Assembly (NCBI GenBank): GCA_003996215.1
Contig: QJPP01007523.1
Location: 1 to 64,000, forward strand
Length of the DNA: 64,000 nucleotides
From: Jaltomata sinuosa
Lineage: Eukaryota; Streptophyta; Magnoliopsida; Solanales; Solanaceae
Direction of reading: 5' to 3'
Both the position numbers and the translations under genes were made by a program. The notes under the pieces were generated by a model. It ran no database searches, was not told the DNA's origin, and saw nothing but the letters and a program-made list of their open reading frames with translations. Positions 22,576 through 34,897 of the stretch are shown in pieces; the first letter of the stretch is position 1, and each line of letters starts with the position of its first letter.

Positions 22576-23762
22576 ACACTAACACGCAAACCACACATAA
22601 TAAGTGTATTACTAGATTGACCTTCAAAGCTATTCTTGTTATTTATGAAGGTTCATTTAGATAACTTCTTTAGCCTTGGCTTACTAGGTGTTGGACTCAA
22701 CATACCAAACACATATAAATGGGGGTTTGACTTTCTAACTTTCCTTGTATACTTTCTAAAGCTTGATTAGAGATCACAATACAAAGAAGAAACTTGACAA
22801 AAGGATAACTTACATTTCGTGCAAAAGAATCAGATTTTTATAAGAAGGCGACTTGAATCACCATAATGTATAAATTAGTTCCTTAAGACTTGTTGAGTTA
22901 CCAAATCAGCTCTCTTACAACAAAATACTCAAATTCCTTCTTTCGGAGATTTAGGGTTCTATTTCTAGATTCATGCCGATAAGGAATAAAGAAGCCTTAA
23001 CATACCTCGTTCCTTCCGAAGATTGCGCTTACCACAACTTGGACTTTCCCTTATTAAGTTAATCTACAACACAAGGGTATAATGAAGCTAATATTAGCTC
23101 TTAAACCTTCTGCAACACTCCCAAAACAGTAGCTAAACATTTCCCAGGCAGATTTACGTATTTTGCATTAATTAAAGGTGTATCATCACACCTTTCTCCC
23201 CTTATCCAATACACATCACACACACACCAACCTACTGCCTCCAATAATACAAAACACATCAAACATCCCCTACACAACCCACCATGCCAAAATACAATAG
23301 CAACACATTGAACTCACGGCTTCCGATCGCCGTCCCGTGAGTTCTTAACAACAATTCAACAACAATTGTCCATCCGAACTTCAATCCAAAAATATTATTA
23401 TGGGCAGAGTACTTAACACACTTGAAGGTGTGTTTTTATCCTCTTTTTATTGATGCTTTAAAAGCTTAAGTACCCCCTACACATACACCAACAAGAGAAG
23501 AAGAAATCTCTTAATTGTTACACAATTTCTATGTGTTAAATCTTAAGAAAGGGGCTGCCATAGTTCATGTCTTTCTTACCATAGGATACCCTAGCTATAT
23601 GTAGTAGATTAATACCAAGATAACAAGTTGTTTAACTCACCTTAAGCTTCAATTAATCTTGGTCTTCTTAGAACCCTAAAGGGAAAGAAGGGCTGCCAAA
23701 AAGGAAATGAGATAAGAGAGAATTTGCCAGCTTTTTGTGATCAACATTGATCAGCAAATGGC

Positions 23763-23770
23763 CTATATAA
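23763..23770 (-). promoter_or_regulatory. Probable TATA box, A2 5' LTR
   Basis: TTATATAG on the minus strand, at the place conserved in all three A LTRs. In this orientation it would drive transcription of A2 itself. Confidence 0.6.
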
Positions 23771-24291
23771 AGGGACCTTTTTGGCCGACTTTTTTGAGTA
23801 TATTTGGGCCAAAATGGGTCAAGAAACTTGGGCCAAAATTACCCTTTGCTTGGGCCTCAAAAGGGTTAAGTTTTGGGGCTGATTTGGGCTTCTCTTGGGT
23901 CAAAATGTGGTCAATATTGGTGGCTACCTTTTGTAGTTGTTTGGGCCAGATTTGGTTGTGCTTTGATGGGCCAACTTTAAGCTTCATTTGGGCTACCATT
24001 AGGTCTAATAATCCATGGTGTTGCTGCCCGTAATCGGCCCTCGAAACTTAGTTCGTTAGCGTAGGTAGGTGATGCACCTACTTGTCACCTAAGAGCTTAG
24101 ATAAGTTGAGCAAGTACCTCACTTGTTTTATCTCATTTTCAAAACCCTCCTCCTTATAATTTAACTTAACACTTATATACATTTGACCATTTCAAATTCT
24201 ACGCCAAAGTACCCCTTCACAATCTCGAGCTCAAATACCTTCGTTGATATTTACTTAGTCACATAGGTTTTGAAAGGTACGGGGTGTTATA

Positions 24292-24591
24292 CCTAATCAT
24301 GTCATAAAATCTCTCCTCATACTCAAATACCGACAGACAACCCTACTGAAGAACTTGTAGCTCAACCCTAGTTAAAGAAGTGCTCATAGAATCGGGTACT
24401 AAAACACCCACCGGAGGACTCAGAGTTCTAGCCACGGTGCCTTGAAGAACTGGAGTCACTATAAATCCAATCAGAGGCTGGGCTGACCCCACACCCCTTA
24501 TCTAGTGCAGTAAACTCTCACTCTGAAGCCCTGACACTGACAGAAGCATAGAAGCCTCGACATCACCCACTATCAAACTCATCTTAGGCAT
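24292..24591 (-). pseudogene. B2 gag, N-terminal fragment
   Basis: It starts at an ATG at 24591 (MPKMSLIVGDVEAS) and reads about 100 residues with two in-frame stops, both where the related B1 gag has CAG. It is clearly the same protein as B1 gag at 34898 (MPKMSSTMGDVEAS; QQGCMSVLDYEE against Q*GCLSVFEYEE). It ends exactly at the A2 LTR after FYDMIR. The next gag residues do not occur on the far side of A2. They resume, about 12 codons later and on the other strand, at 4748. It cannot make a functional protein. Confidence 0.85.
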
Positions 24592-24785
24592 CTGAGAAGG
24601 AATGAAACAACCAATGTTTTTAGAAGTCAATAAAGCCATGAACGCATGATAAGGAGCCAAGAAGATGATAATTTTCCTAACAATGCGCTGTAGCCTCCCA
24701 TAGATAGGATACAGACATCATCGTACCGATCCACGAGACTCTACTTAGACACTTGCTTTAATACCACGATATCAGTGAACCTAGG

Positions 24786-24797
24786 GCTCTGATACCA
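24786..24797 (-). other. B2 primer-binding site
   Basis: TGGTATCAGAGC on the minus strand, three bases after the LTR, is a perfect 12-base match to the initiator Met tRNA type. The leader to the gag ATG is about 195 bp (24592-24785). Confidence 0.88.
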
Positions 24798-26440
24798 AGC
24801 TGTCACAACCCAATTTCTCAGGTCATGATGGCACCTACAACCCCCTAGTAGGCAAACCAATCCCTGTAGCCCAGAACGATTAGTAATGAGCTACTACCTA
24901 ACCAATACGTACAATAAGCAGAAACGAGCGGAAGAAGAACAAAAATATAGTCAAACCGGAAGCAAAAACCTGAATATATACATAAAGAAGCTACACCAAC
25001 CAGAAGAATTAGTATCGACAATATAGAAGCTCCTAATAGAATACAAAGGCTAGAAGTAACAAAGATATGTACAACTTTCTACGAATATACAAAGAGTAAT
25101 AGTACAAGAGATGAGATGTGGTCAAGCCCCGACCGTCAGACGCTCACCCTAGTCTCAAATATCTCAAAATCTGCACGAGTCTCCAATGTGATCAATGGCG
25201 AAAGCTCAACTAATATCTGCACCAAAAGATGCAGAAGTGTAGTATGAACACCAATTGCTAAGCAACGGGTACTAAGTAGGCATCATCGACCAACTGAGTG
25301 CATATAAGATATAAAATTAATAAATAGCATATAGCAAGAAAGCAGTCATAGAAAACAAAGGATAAAGCACATGGAAACTCGCACGGAGAATAGACAACCA
25401 AGAGTTATAACCAAACAATGCTAGCACAGAAGATATAAATACATAGAATTAGAGGTGAAGGAAAGAAAATGCACCTGAAGTCCTTGCATAACAATATAAG
25501 TAAATAAAGAGAGAGAGTTGAAAAAATGGCAGTGTACCAGTAACCTCAAGTGTTAAGGGATGAAAGGAAGTAGGCAACATAATAAACTAGAAGCCATACA
25601 ATAAAAGAATCATACTAAAAACCACAAACTCTCAAGATAAGCATGAATCGGGATCCATCCCACAATTTACAACCTAGAATGGAATAACTAAACCACCAGA
25701 ACCAAGAGTTCTACACAGAATCAAGACAAAGAACAATGCCCGATAAATCACAACTGCTCAGGAGGACACACGTAAGAGCCTCAATTATATAGGAATGTCT
25801 AGCCCCCCAATACTCAAGCCCAAAACTTGGAGTCTGAATAGACTAAAGCTTAGAAATCCACAAGGACTAAGGATCCCAACTAGGCCTATATGATAACAGG
25901 AGTAATATAATCTACCTACCGTCCTAATGGCCGCACATACAACCGAGGAACGCAATCAAGTGAAAATAAACCCTCCGGAAGCCCATATAACCAAAGCGTA
26001 CACTGAACACACAACAAAAAAAGGTTAAATCCGAGTGAGATATGCATGATGGTGATAATGATGGAACCGATAATAGTAACCATGTATGCACCCCTACCTA
26101 CCCACCTCCCCGGCACTTCGGCGGGAGAACCCATGGTGGGACATGCCCGGTATATCTTATCCTACGCCATATACCCCTCCTACGACATGCTCATCTCATA
26201 GCTAGGTTCTGGAATGGAGGGCTCAAGGAGGTCCTTGACCACATACAGTAACGAACGCAAAATCTCAGAGAATCAAAACCTCGAAGTACATGCCCGAAAT
26301 TAAAGCAGGTCTAAAATAGTAGTTGTAATCTCAAAAGACCCCCCTCCTCAAGGGTGCCCGAAGTATACTCGGGTCTATATTTGTGATAAAAGTCTCAATA
26401 ACCCCCTCAAAGGGTGCCCAGAGCATATCCGGGTCTAAAT

Positions 26441-26578
26441 CAGTAATACAATCAAGTCTGGTGCTCTGCCCAGCCTAGCCTAGTATCAGTAATAAAATCA
26501 AGTCTAGTGCTTTGCCCAGCAGAGCCTAGTATCAGTAATAAAATCAAGTTTGGTGCTCTGCCCAGCAGAGCCTAGTAT
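26441..26578 (-). repeat. 46-bp tandem repeat, 3 units (B2 LTR)
   Basis: Units start at 26441, 26487 and 26533 with CAGTAATA(A/C)AATCAAG. Two units contain the potential stem GCTCTG/CAGAGC or its one-base variant around a CCCAG loop. The B1 LTRs have only a single unit-like segment here. Confidence 0.9.
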
Positions 26579-27755
26579 CAGTAGGAAAACCCAGTGTGAA
26601 ATCACCAAAATCTCATTTTATCATCATTTATACTAAAAACGAGCCCCCGGGGCCATGAAAGTTTAGAAAACCATTTACAGTCGTCTCAATGCCGAATAAG
26701 TAGTAAAACATATAGGGAAAACCTTTTCATGTATTATATGCTCGCAAATAATACAGTAGCCCAAAATGGCTCACAAATATTTCCTATCGACCCTGCACAG
26801 GCTCAACAGCTCTTTAGCCGTCATAACCAGCCTAGAAGGATATCTCTATGCCTGGGACCCATGGGCATTCCTAAATAACCCACCATCTATGATCTAGAAT
26901 CAATACAAGGCCACACAGGACCACAAGGGTAATATACAATACTACACAAATACTACAATCAGCATATGAAATAAATGGACAAAAACGATGGGCAAGGGCT
27001 GGGGTACCAACCTAAAACAACCAACCCAAGGATACTAATTAATGCAGTCATAGACTGTATACGCAAAGTCTAGATAGGGAAAGCCATAACCTACCTGTTG
27101 TCCGATGAATAGCTATGGGGACAACATCGTCAATGCTCGAACTGCTCCGGGGAACTCCAAATTGTGAAACCACTATCAATATAATAATATACACATCAAT
27201 ACAAGACTAACGATACCCATAATGCCATAAACATAACTGGGTCGTAATCTAGGACACAAATGGGCCTGTGGGCTCCGCAACCCGATACCAGAAACAAAAA
27301 ACGCCGATGCATTCCTTACAATCCTGAGAGCACATGCTCAAAATTTAAGCAAATTTGTCCAAGGAAAATGCACAAAACAGCCAGCTAAAAAGGAAAACAA
27401 AGAGGGAAGATTCAAGAATGAAATCCAGAAATTAATGAAAAGATACTTACCACAACGAGAGGAACAAGCTAAGGAAGTGAAAACTCAGATCCCACGAACA
27501 TGCAAGCCCAAGAAATGGATTATACATGAAATTTACAAGCTTTTAGAAATAGCAACAATTGAGGTTTATGCAATGGAGAAGGAGCAAGTTTAGGGGAAGA
27601 AAAACATACCAAAATAGACCAAAAAGTGCGGCTTGCCAACCAAATTGATGGATTCTCCAAGCTAAGACTAAAAGAAGAATTTTGGTGGAGAGGATTTTAA
27701 GATTGTAGTTGGGAATAAAATAGAAAAAGAGCTGGAAAAATGAAAGGATAAAAAA

Positions 27756-27761
27756 TATATA
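27756..27761 (-). promoter_or_regulatory. Probable TATA box, B2 LTR
   Basis: TATATA in the minus-strand context CTATATATTTTT, directly downstream of the word array. Confidence 0.5.
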
Positions 27762-27764
27762 GCT

Positions 27765-27945
27765 ACTGGTCGCTGGTCAACACTAACGCGCTAAAGGAGT
27801 GCGATCGCACTGAAGGAAAAAAATCACAGACCAGCACTATCGTGCTACAGGAGAGCAATCGCACGAAAGGGAAAAACATAGACCAACCAATCGCGCTAAA
27901 GGAGCGCAATCGCACTAAAGGCCACCAGAAGCAAAACAAACTAGC
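27765..27945 (-). repeat. Word array in the B2 LTR
   Basis: Three imperfect units of about 57 bp on the plus strand, each with GCGCTAAAGGAG or a variant followed by a GCGATCGC-like palindrome (GTGCGATCGCAC, AGCAATCGCAC, CGCAATCGCAC). They lie just upstream of the TATA box on the coding strand. Confidence 0.7.
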
Positions 27946-28593
27946 AACAGCCAAAACTTCTACGGGGCATTCCGAGCACAATGAGAACTTGATACTAAAA
28001 AACCAATAGTGTTATTATAGTGGAAATGATGTTCTGGACTCAATGGAATCGAGAAACTTCCATACGAAGTCATGTCAGAGGAATGTTGACCCAAGTCAAC
28101 CCTAACCAACACCAACCAAACACCAAAAATATTCCTGGATCACCCGGGACCCAAACCAACCAACTACCTAACACAAACTCGGTATTACGGAGCTAACGAC
28201 GCTGACAGAATTTCCATCCTAGATTGTCTTCTCAGAATGTTGACCAAAGTCCCAAACAAGCCCAACTTGCTTAAAAATACTGAATGAGAGAGAATTACAA
28301 GTTAAAAAGCTCCCGGATCCCGACCAAAGGTCCCTTTAGACCAAACTCCAAACTCCGGAGCTAATGGAACTATTGGAATTCAATTTCGAGCATGTTCACC
28401 AAGAATGTTGACCCAAGTCAACAATTTCAGAAGCTTAAAGCTCTATAACAAAGAACGGCCAAAAAGACCAAACAAGCAGCCCAGGCATCGAACTATCAGT
28501 TCTTGCAAGCGATAAATGACTTGGGGCCGCTCTAGGCAAGCTCTAATGGTACAAGAAAGGCAAAAACACATAAATGATCGGAAGTGTCATTAC

Positions 28594-30929
28594 AGCAGTA
28601 AAGGATCTCCAAACGCTGGGAGCTCATCGTGATCCAAACAGCAGCTAGTCATGAAGGATTGTAGGGTCAATGAGGGTGGCTCATACTAGGTGATGCATCA
28701 GAAAAAGATTTAGAAGTTTAGTATGAGTACCAAAACACGGGGTACTCAGTAGGCATTATAAGCTGACCGAGCTCAGAAAGATAATATATAATATAAATTA
28801 CATGAATATAAACTAGCTACAGGGATCCACCTAAATATAGTTATCAATAGGAAATAGAACTATCCAACCAGATGGTGAAGAAAATAATAAATAATAAAGA
28901 TATCAGGCAACCCAAGTGCACACAAGAGAATGCAATGCATTGTGAGATGATATGATGCAGGATGTGGCTAATGCAAAAATTTAAGAAGCCAGTATCTGGT
29001 GCCCTAGGTGCCTGGAATTTAACCTCGAACTCATCAACATATGCATAATAGTAAAACCTAGATATGTGCTCATTAGGCCGCCCGTAATCAAACATCAGAC
29101 ACATAAACAAAAATTAAATGGAGAAAAGGTTTGAAAATATCCCTCAGACTGGCATAAAAAGTGGTACTTTCTTTCTTTTCAAAAACCAGTGATGAAATAT
29201 GAGATAATTCCTTTGAAATCCAAAAATCATCATAAAAGCAGAACATCTCGTATTTCCTTTCAATTGCATACTGCTATCTATGCAAATGCAGTATGAACAT
29301 GTAAATTTCCAAATTCAGAGGATATAGCATACGTACAAGGCAAACAGGGTAAAACACCCTCCAAATAAGAGAACTGACCTTGAACTTCGTCCAATCCATT
29401 CTATGGCCTTGAGCCCACAGTTACACACTAGCAATAATTATAAGAGGGAGAAACAGAAATAAACACAAAAATAAGTAAAAGCACCTACTCTACCTCAAAA
29501 ACCCCTCTCAAATTACTCTAAGGATTCTAGTTAAACCACAACAACGCTACGAGCTCCAAAACTAAGGGTAAGTAACATAATTCTAGTCTACGATCCTGAA
29601 AAGGCCAATTATACAAAAAGAGGATTTTCAAGCCTAATTCAAACCTACACCTCAACCTTAAATTCAACTAACTTATAAAATATATAATCTAACTAAGCCA
29701 AGTCTATGAAAAATAAAATGTAACCTACCTCAGGGCTGAACTACAAACATGAATCATCAACCATGTACCTTCCCCTGCTAATAAGCCTCAAGATGTTGTG
29801 ATGCTATCATAAACATAATCCAGGTGTCAAGAAGAGAAGAATGACATACATATTGTTACACAGAAGAAATCGGGTTGGAAAATGACCCTTGACGCTCGCG
29901 CAATGAAATAGAAAATAAATTTTCCAATTACAATTGCAGCGGGTTTATAAACCCATGTCCAAAGTTTGAGCGCAAACATGACTCATTTCGGGTCAAAAAT
30001 AGCCCCGAAGTTCTTCTTGATCAAGAGTTTTTAGCAAGGGATTTATGGAACTTAAACGGAAGATAACGTGAAATTAAAGAAGGAAAAGGAACGGGGAATT
30101 AAGGGGGACTTACCAGAATTATGAGGGATAAAAATGGAGTCTTGGACCAGCTTACAAGCTCTCAATAATCAAAGGGCTTTGGAATAAAGAAGAACAAAAC
30201 GAAGTTGAAATATTATATAAAAACTCAGCTACCTCCGCAAAAGTAGAGGTCATAATTAACCCATGCCTCCACAAAAGTAGAGATTTCTCGCAAAAGTAGA
30301 ATCCACAAAAGAGGACCCGTACTGCAAAAGTAGTGTTCATAGAAGTGGTCCTTTGCCGTAAAAGTGGTATTTGCAATAGCGGCCAAAGGTCGCAAAAGCA
30401 GATACACCAGCAACAACAAAAACCAGCAGTTGCACAAACTTAAAAAGTCACCGGATTAATCCTCAGAATTTGTTCGAAACCCCATGAACATAAACTAGAT
30501 ATGCTACCCTACCCAAAATGGTACTCAGGACTCAATAGAATTGACAAAATTTTCAGTGGAGATCGTTTCGATGGGAAGTCGACCCCACGCCCAAAAACTA
30601 ACTTTTAACCAAAAGGAACCCAGTAGTCCAAGATGAGTTCAGAAGCCTAGAGACCCAAACGAAAGGTCTCTCTAGCCCAAAGTCAACATTAGAGCTAACA
30701 ATGGTGAAGGAATTTCCATCTGAGGTTGTCTTCTTCGAATGTTGATCAAAGTCAACTCTACCAGCTTTAAGAGTTTCAAAATATGGAAATAGGCTTAAAA
30801 CACAAACGAACTATGTGAGAACCAAATTGTCAAACTTGGGAAGTTATAAGTGACTTGTAGTCACTCTGGGAAAGCTTAAAATGCAGAAAAAACACAAAAA
30901 ATAAGAAAATAACCTAGAGAGTTATTACA
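28594..30929 (-). repeat. B3: truncated older B-type LTR
   Basis: The minus-strand reading starts TGTAATAACTCTCTAGG at 30929 and follows the B LTR map to the stretch equivalent to the 'CTACTGAGTACCC ... CATACTA' region, then stops at the B2 boundary. The last part (about 450 bp) is missing, so B2 probably inserted into it or replaced it. It is more diverged than B1 and B2. Confidence 0.75.
30225..30405 (-). repeat. Word array in the B3 LTR
   Basis: GCAAAAGTAGAG, CACAAAAGTAGAG, GCAAAAGTAGAA, GCAAAAGTAGTG and GTAAAAGTGG recur at 20-35-bp spacing. Unlike other arrays these words are not palindromes. Confidence 0.6.
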
Positions 30930-31050
30930 TAGGTGCTCCAAGATTATTACACACTAGTTTCTTTCATGGAACTTTAGGAAAGTATCCATATAACTCTTTG
31001 TAGAACTTTTGAATAGTGAATTCAGGCATAGATAAATACTGGTCATAATC
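30930..31050 (-). pseudogene. LINE fragment, left of B1
   Basis: The minus strand reads MPEFTIQKFYKELYGYF, matching the reading HEFTIRKFYKELYG at the right flank of B1 (51541-51610). It is a piece of a LINE reverse transcriptase ORF that was split by B1. The part from 30984 to 31050 is the second member of a 67-bp duplication. Confidence 0.5.
31046..31050 (+). repeat. B1 target site duplication, left
   Basis: TAATC, identical to 51541-51545 at the other end of B1. Confidence 0.9.
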
Positions 31051-34000
31051 TGCAATGACCCTTTCGGTCATTTATGCGTGTTCACCTTTCTTGTACTATT
31101 AGAGCTTGCATGTAGTGGCCCCAAGTTATTTATGGCTTGTTGGGACCTATAGTTTGGTGCCCGAGCCGTTTATTGGTCTCTTTTGACGTTCCTTGTTTTA
31201 GAGCTTTAAGCTTTTGAAATCATTGACTTCAGTCAACATTGTTGGTGAACATGCTCAGAATCTAATTCCGACAGTTCCATTAGATCTGGAGCATATACTT
31301 TGGTCTAGTTGGACCATTGGTCAAGATTCGGGAGCTTTTCATCTTGGAATTCTCTCTAATTCTATGTTTTCAAGCCAGTTGGGCTTGTTTGGTTGACCTT
31401 GGTCAACATTTGGAGAATACGGCCTCGGATGAAAATTATGTCTTCACTGTTAACTCTGGAACGTCAAGTTTAGGCTAAAGGGACAATTGGTTTGGGTCCC
31501 GAGGTTTCTGGACTGATTTCAGCCCTTGAGTTCCGTTTTGGGAATAATTGGCCTAAAGGTTGGTTTTAGGCATGGGGCCTACTTTTCATTAAATCGACCT
31601 CTGATGGGAATTTCATTGATTCCATTGGATCCATAATGCAATTCTAAGTCGAATAACTCTGGTCGTTTTTGTTCGCAGGACCCCAGATGCATTCCCGGGG
31701 ACCCAAAATGCCAATTCCATGCCTTGGCATATTGCTGCAGCTGGGGGATGCTGGTATGGCGCCAGGGTGCCTCCTGGGCCGTATCTGTGCCAGTGCCCCT
31801 GCATTGACTTCCCCCCTCGACCACCAGCACTGTAGCTCCTAGCCAGCGCCTATGCACCTACGCCCAACTGGGCACCATGGCGCCAGAGCGCCTGCGGTTG
31901 GCCTGGCCACACCTTAGCCCATGCTGGTTCTTTTAAGAGTGCTGGCAGCTTTGTTTTCTCCAACCCTTTCCCATATTCCAACTTCTTCCTTCATGGTTAA
32001 GAGATCATAAAAGCCCCATTTCTCAACCTTGATCCACCTAACTGATTGAGAGGATTGTTTTAATCGATTCTTGATCAATTATTGGCTTCTAATCGGGTAA
32101 GTCTCTTGTAAATTTCCTTTTTTCTCCCATGATTTCCATTGATAATTTCTTGGCTAATGGGATGTTTTAGACTTCATTTGTGGTCCGATTCTACTCAAAT
32201 TTTGAGCATGTGCTCCCGGGATGATAAGGAAAACGTTTGTGTTTTTCATTCCTGGTTTTGGTTACGAGGCCCAAAGGCCTGCCGGTGACCTGAATTTCGA
32301 CCCTGTTATGTTTATCACATTATGGGTGTCGTTAGTCTTGTATTAACATGTAGATTATTGTATTGATACTGGTTTCATAACTTAGAGTTCCCCGAAGCAG
32401 TTCGAGCCTGGACGATGCTGTCCCTGTAGCTATTCGTCAGACGAAAGATAGGTTATGGCTTTCCATACCTAGACTCTACCTATATAGGCTATAACTGCAT
32501 TAATTAGTATCCTTGGGTGGGTTGATTTAGGTTGGTACCCCAGATTGTGCCCATCTTTTCCGTCCATTTATTTCATACGTTGGTTGTAGTATTCGTGTAG
32601 TATTGTATATATTACCTTTGTGGTCTGTGTGGCCTTGTTTTGACTCTAGAACATAGATGGTGGGTTATTTGTAAATGTACACGAGTCCCAGACATAGAGA
32701 TATCCTTTTAGGCTGGCTATGACTGTTGTAAAATAGTTGTGCCTGTGCAGGGCCGATAGTAAATATTTGTGAGCCATTTTGGGCTACACTATTTTTTTGC
32801 GAGCATATCATACATGAAAAGGTTTTTCCCTGCATGTTTTACTATAGATTTGTCTTTGGGACTACTATAATTGATTCTCTAAACTTTGCATGGCCCCGTG
32901 GGCCCGTTTTCTATAATATGACTTTGAAAGGGTTTTGAAACTGACTTTTATGAATCTCTCAGAGTAGGGAGGATACTACGATGACTTGATTACTGGTTTT
33001 CATCCTGATACTAGTCTCGACTGTACTGTAGTACTAGACATGGGTTTCTACCGATTTAGACCTGGATATGCTCTGGGCACCCTCGATGAGGGTTATTGAG
33101 ACATGACTACTGCTTTAGACCAGGATAAGCTCTGAGCACCCTTGAATAGGGTTATTGATACATGGATACTGATTTAGACTCGGATCGAATCCGAGCACAT
33201 ACTCTGAGATTCCGACTGTTGAGATATATTGAGTTTCGTGTTAGTGTGTGGTCTACGGTTAGACTTCCATGGATAGACCAGGTGCTTCAGATTGATGGTG
33301 ACCGTAGGGGAGGTATTTACAATGTAGGAGAGGTACTTGGGAGAAGTCCTTCCATGGATCTCGCCTTTATTTGACCTTTGGGGCACCGGAGGGGGTAACA
33401 TACAACACTGCGATCACACTTGGTTACAGATTCATCATATCATATCATCATGCATATTTCACTTGGATTTTATCCTTGTTTCCTATGTGTTCAGTGTACG
33501 CTCCGATTGTATGGGCGACCGGAGGGTTTGTTTTCACTTGATTGTGTTCCTCGGTTGTATGGGCGGCCGTTGAGACTGTAGGTAGATTATATTACTCCTG
33601 CCATTTCATAGACCTAGTTGTGGTCCATGGTTCTTGTGGATTGGTAAGTTTTATCCTGTTGAGGCTCTGAGTTTTGGGCTTGATTATTGAGGGGCTAGTG
33701 AGTCCTATATCTTTTAGGCTCCATTGGGTGTTCTCCTGCGCAATTGTGATTTATCAAAAGATGTTAGTTATCTTGATTCTGAGTAGAACTCTGGGTTCTG
33801 GTGGTTTAGTTATTCCATTCTAAGTTGTAAATGTGAGATGGATCCCGGTTCATGCTTATCTTGAGAGGTGGTGTTTTTGGTATGTTTTCGTTACTTTTAT
33901 GGCTTATAGTTGATTATTTTGGGTTGCTTTACTCCTTTCCCTTCTTACTTGAGGTTACCGATATACCGCCATGTTCATGATTCTCTCTCTATTTATTTAT

Positions 34001-34694
34001 ACTATTGTTGCAAGGATCCCAGGTGCATCCCTCTTTTTTACACCTGTGTTCTGTGTATATCTGTTTTCTGCGCTAGCATTGTTTGTTTATTACTCTTGGT
34101 TGTCTATTCTCTGTGCTAGTTCCTTATGCTTTCTTTATTGTTTTCTATGACCATCTTCTTTCTATCTTCTATATTACTGTTTTTATATCTTATATACGCT
34201 CGATCGGTCGATGATACCTACTGAGTACCCATTGTCTTGTGCTCATACTACACTTCTGCATCTTTCTGGTGCAGATATTAGTTGATCTTTCACCATTGAC
34301 CGTGTTGGAGACCTGTGCAGCTTTTAGATCTTCAAGACTAGGGTGAGCACCTGGCGGTCGGGGCTTGACCACGTCTTCTCTTTTGTACTGTTACTCCTTA
34401 TACTTTCTGAGACAGATTTATATTGTATTTTGTTACTTCTAGCACTTGTACTCTATTAGAAGCTCCTGTACTACCGATACCAAGTCTTGGGGTTGGTGTA
34501 GTATCTTTTATATGTATATTTTGGGTTATTTCTTCCGTATTATCTTATCTTTATATTTTTCTTCTGCTTATTCCTGTTCATTGTGCATATTGGTTAGGGA
34601 GTAGCTCATTACTAACCGTTCCGGGCAATGTGAATTGGTTCGCCTACTGAGGGGTTGTAAGTGCCATCATGACCTGAGAAATTGGATTGTGATA
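31051..34694 (+). repeat. B1 5' LTR (about 3644 bp)
   Basis: It begins TGCAATGACC (the other copies have TGTAATGACC) and ends TGTGATA, a decayed form of the GTGACA end. It contains a CG-rich word array at about 31680-31925 followed by TTTTAAGAG. Open frames inside (31579-31857, 34423-34650) are LTR sequence. Confidence 0.92.
31680..31925 (+). repeat. Word array in the B1 5' LTR
   Basis: A GC-rich stretch with recurring GCGCCAG, GGCGCCAG, GCCAGCGCCT and CCTGCG words, just before a leader starting TTCTTTTAAGAGTGCTGG. The matching stretch of the 3' LTR is at 48490-48770. Confidence 0.5.
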
Positions 34695-34697
34695 GCT

Positions 34698-34709
34698 TGG
34701 TATCAGAGC
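34698..34709 (+). other. B1 primer-binding site
   Basis: TGGTATCAGAGC, a perfect match to the initiator Met tRNA type, three bases after the LTR. Confidence 0.9.
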
Positions 34710-34897
34710 TCTAGGTTCACTGGTTAGTACAGAAGTAAGTGTCTACGTAGAGTCTCATGGATCGGTAAGATAAAGTCTGTATCCTATCTGTGGGAGGCTA
34801 GAGGGAATTGTTAGGAAAAGTTTCATCTTCTTGGCTCCTCATCATGTGTTCCTGGATCGATTATTTTCCAAACTTTGGTTATTTCATTCCTTCTCAG

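Larger units (their letters stand above)
13784..24291 (-). mobile_element. A2: complete Ty3/gypsy chromovirus-like LTR retrotransposon (10.5 kb)
   Basis: The order on the minus strand is 5' LTR (24291-21731), primer-binding site, gag, pol, polypurine tract, 3' LTR (16402-13784). Coding capacity is nearly intact. The 5 bp outside the ends, CTCTT on the left and CCTAA on the right, do not match, so no target duplication is visible. The left flank is a gag-like plant transposon gene and the right flank is a family B gag. The two LTRs also differ by one 46-bp unit and several substitutions. This is either a recombinant between two A copies or one side of an inversion. Confidence 0.95.
21731..24291 (-). 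repeat. A2 5' LTR (2561 bp)
   Basis: Minus-strand reading starts TATAACACCCC at 24291 and ends GTGACA at 21731. It has four 46-bp units, one fewer than the 3' LTR. It also differs at several positions in the first 300 bp of the plus-strand reading: AAAAA for AAAA, CTGCAGG for CTGCTGG, AAGACCAAC for GAGACCGAC. Confidence 0.95.
24801..28593 (-). repeat. B2 5' LTR (3793 bp)
   Basis: The minus-strand reading runs from TGTAATGACACTTCC (28593) to GGTTGTGACA (24801), with TG...CA ends. It is homologous to the B1 LTRs and the solo LTR at 57131. It contains a three-unit 46-bp repeat, a word array and a TATATA motif. The outer edge lies inside an older B-type LTR (B3). The matching 3' LTR is probably the truncated LTR at 8824, now inverted. 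Confidence 0.9.

Noticed and set aside
13779..24296. A target site duplication for A2
   Set aside because: CTCTT and CCTAA do not match, and shifting the ends by one or two bases does not help.
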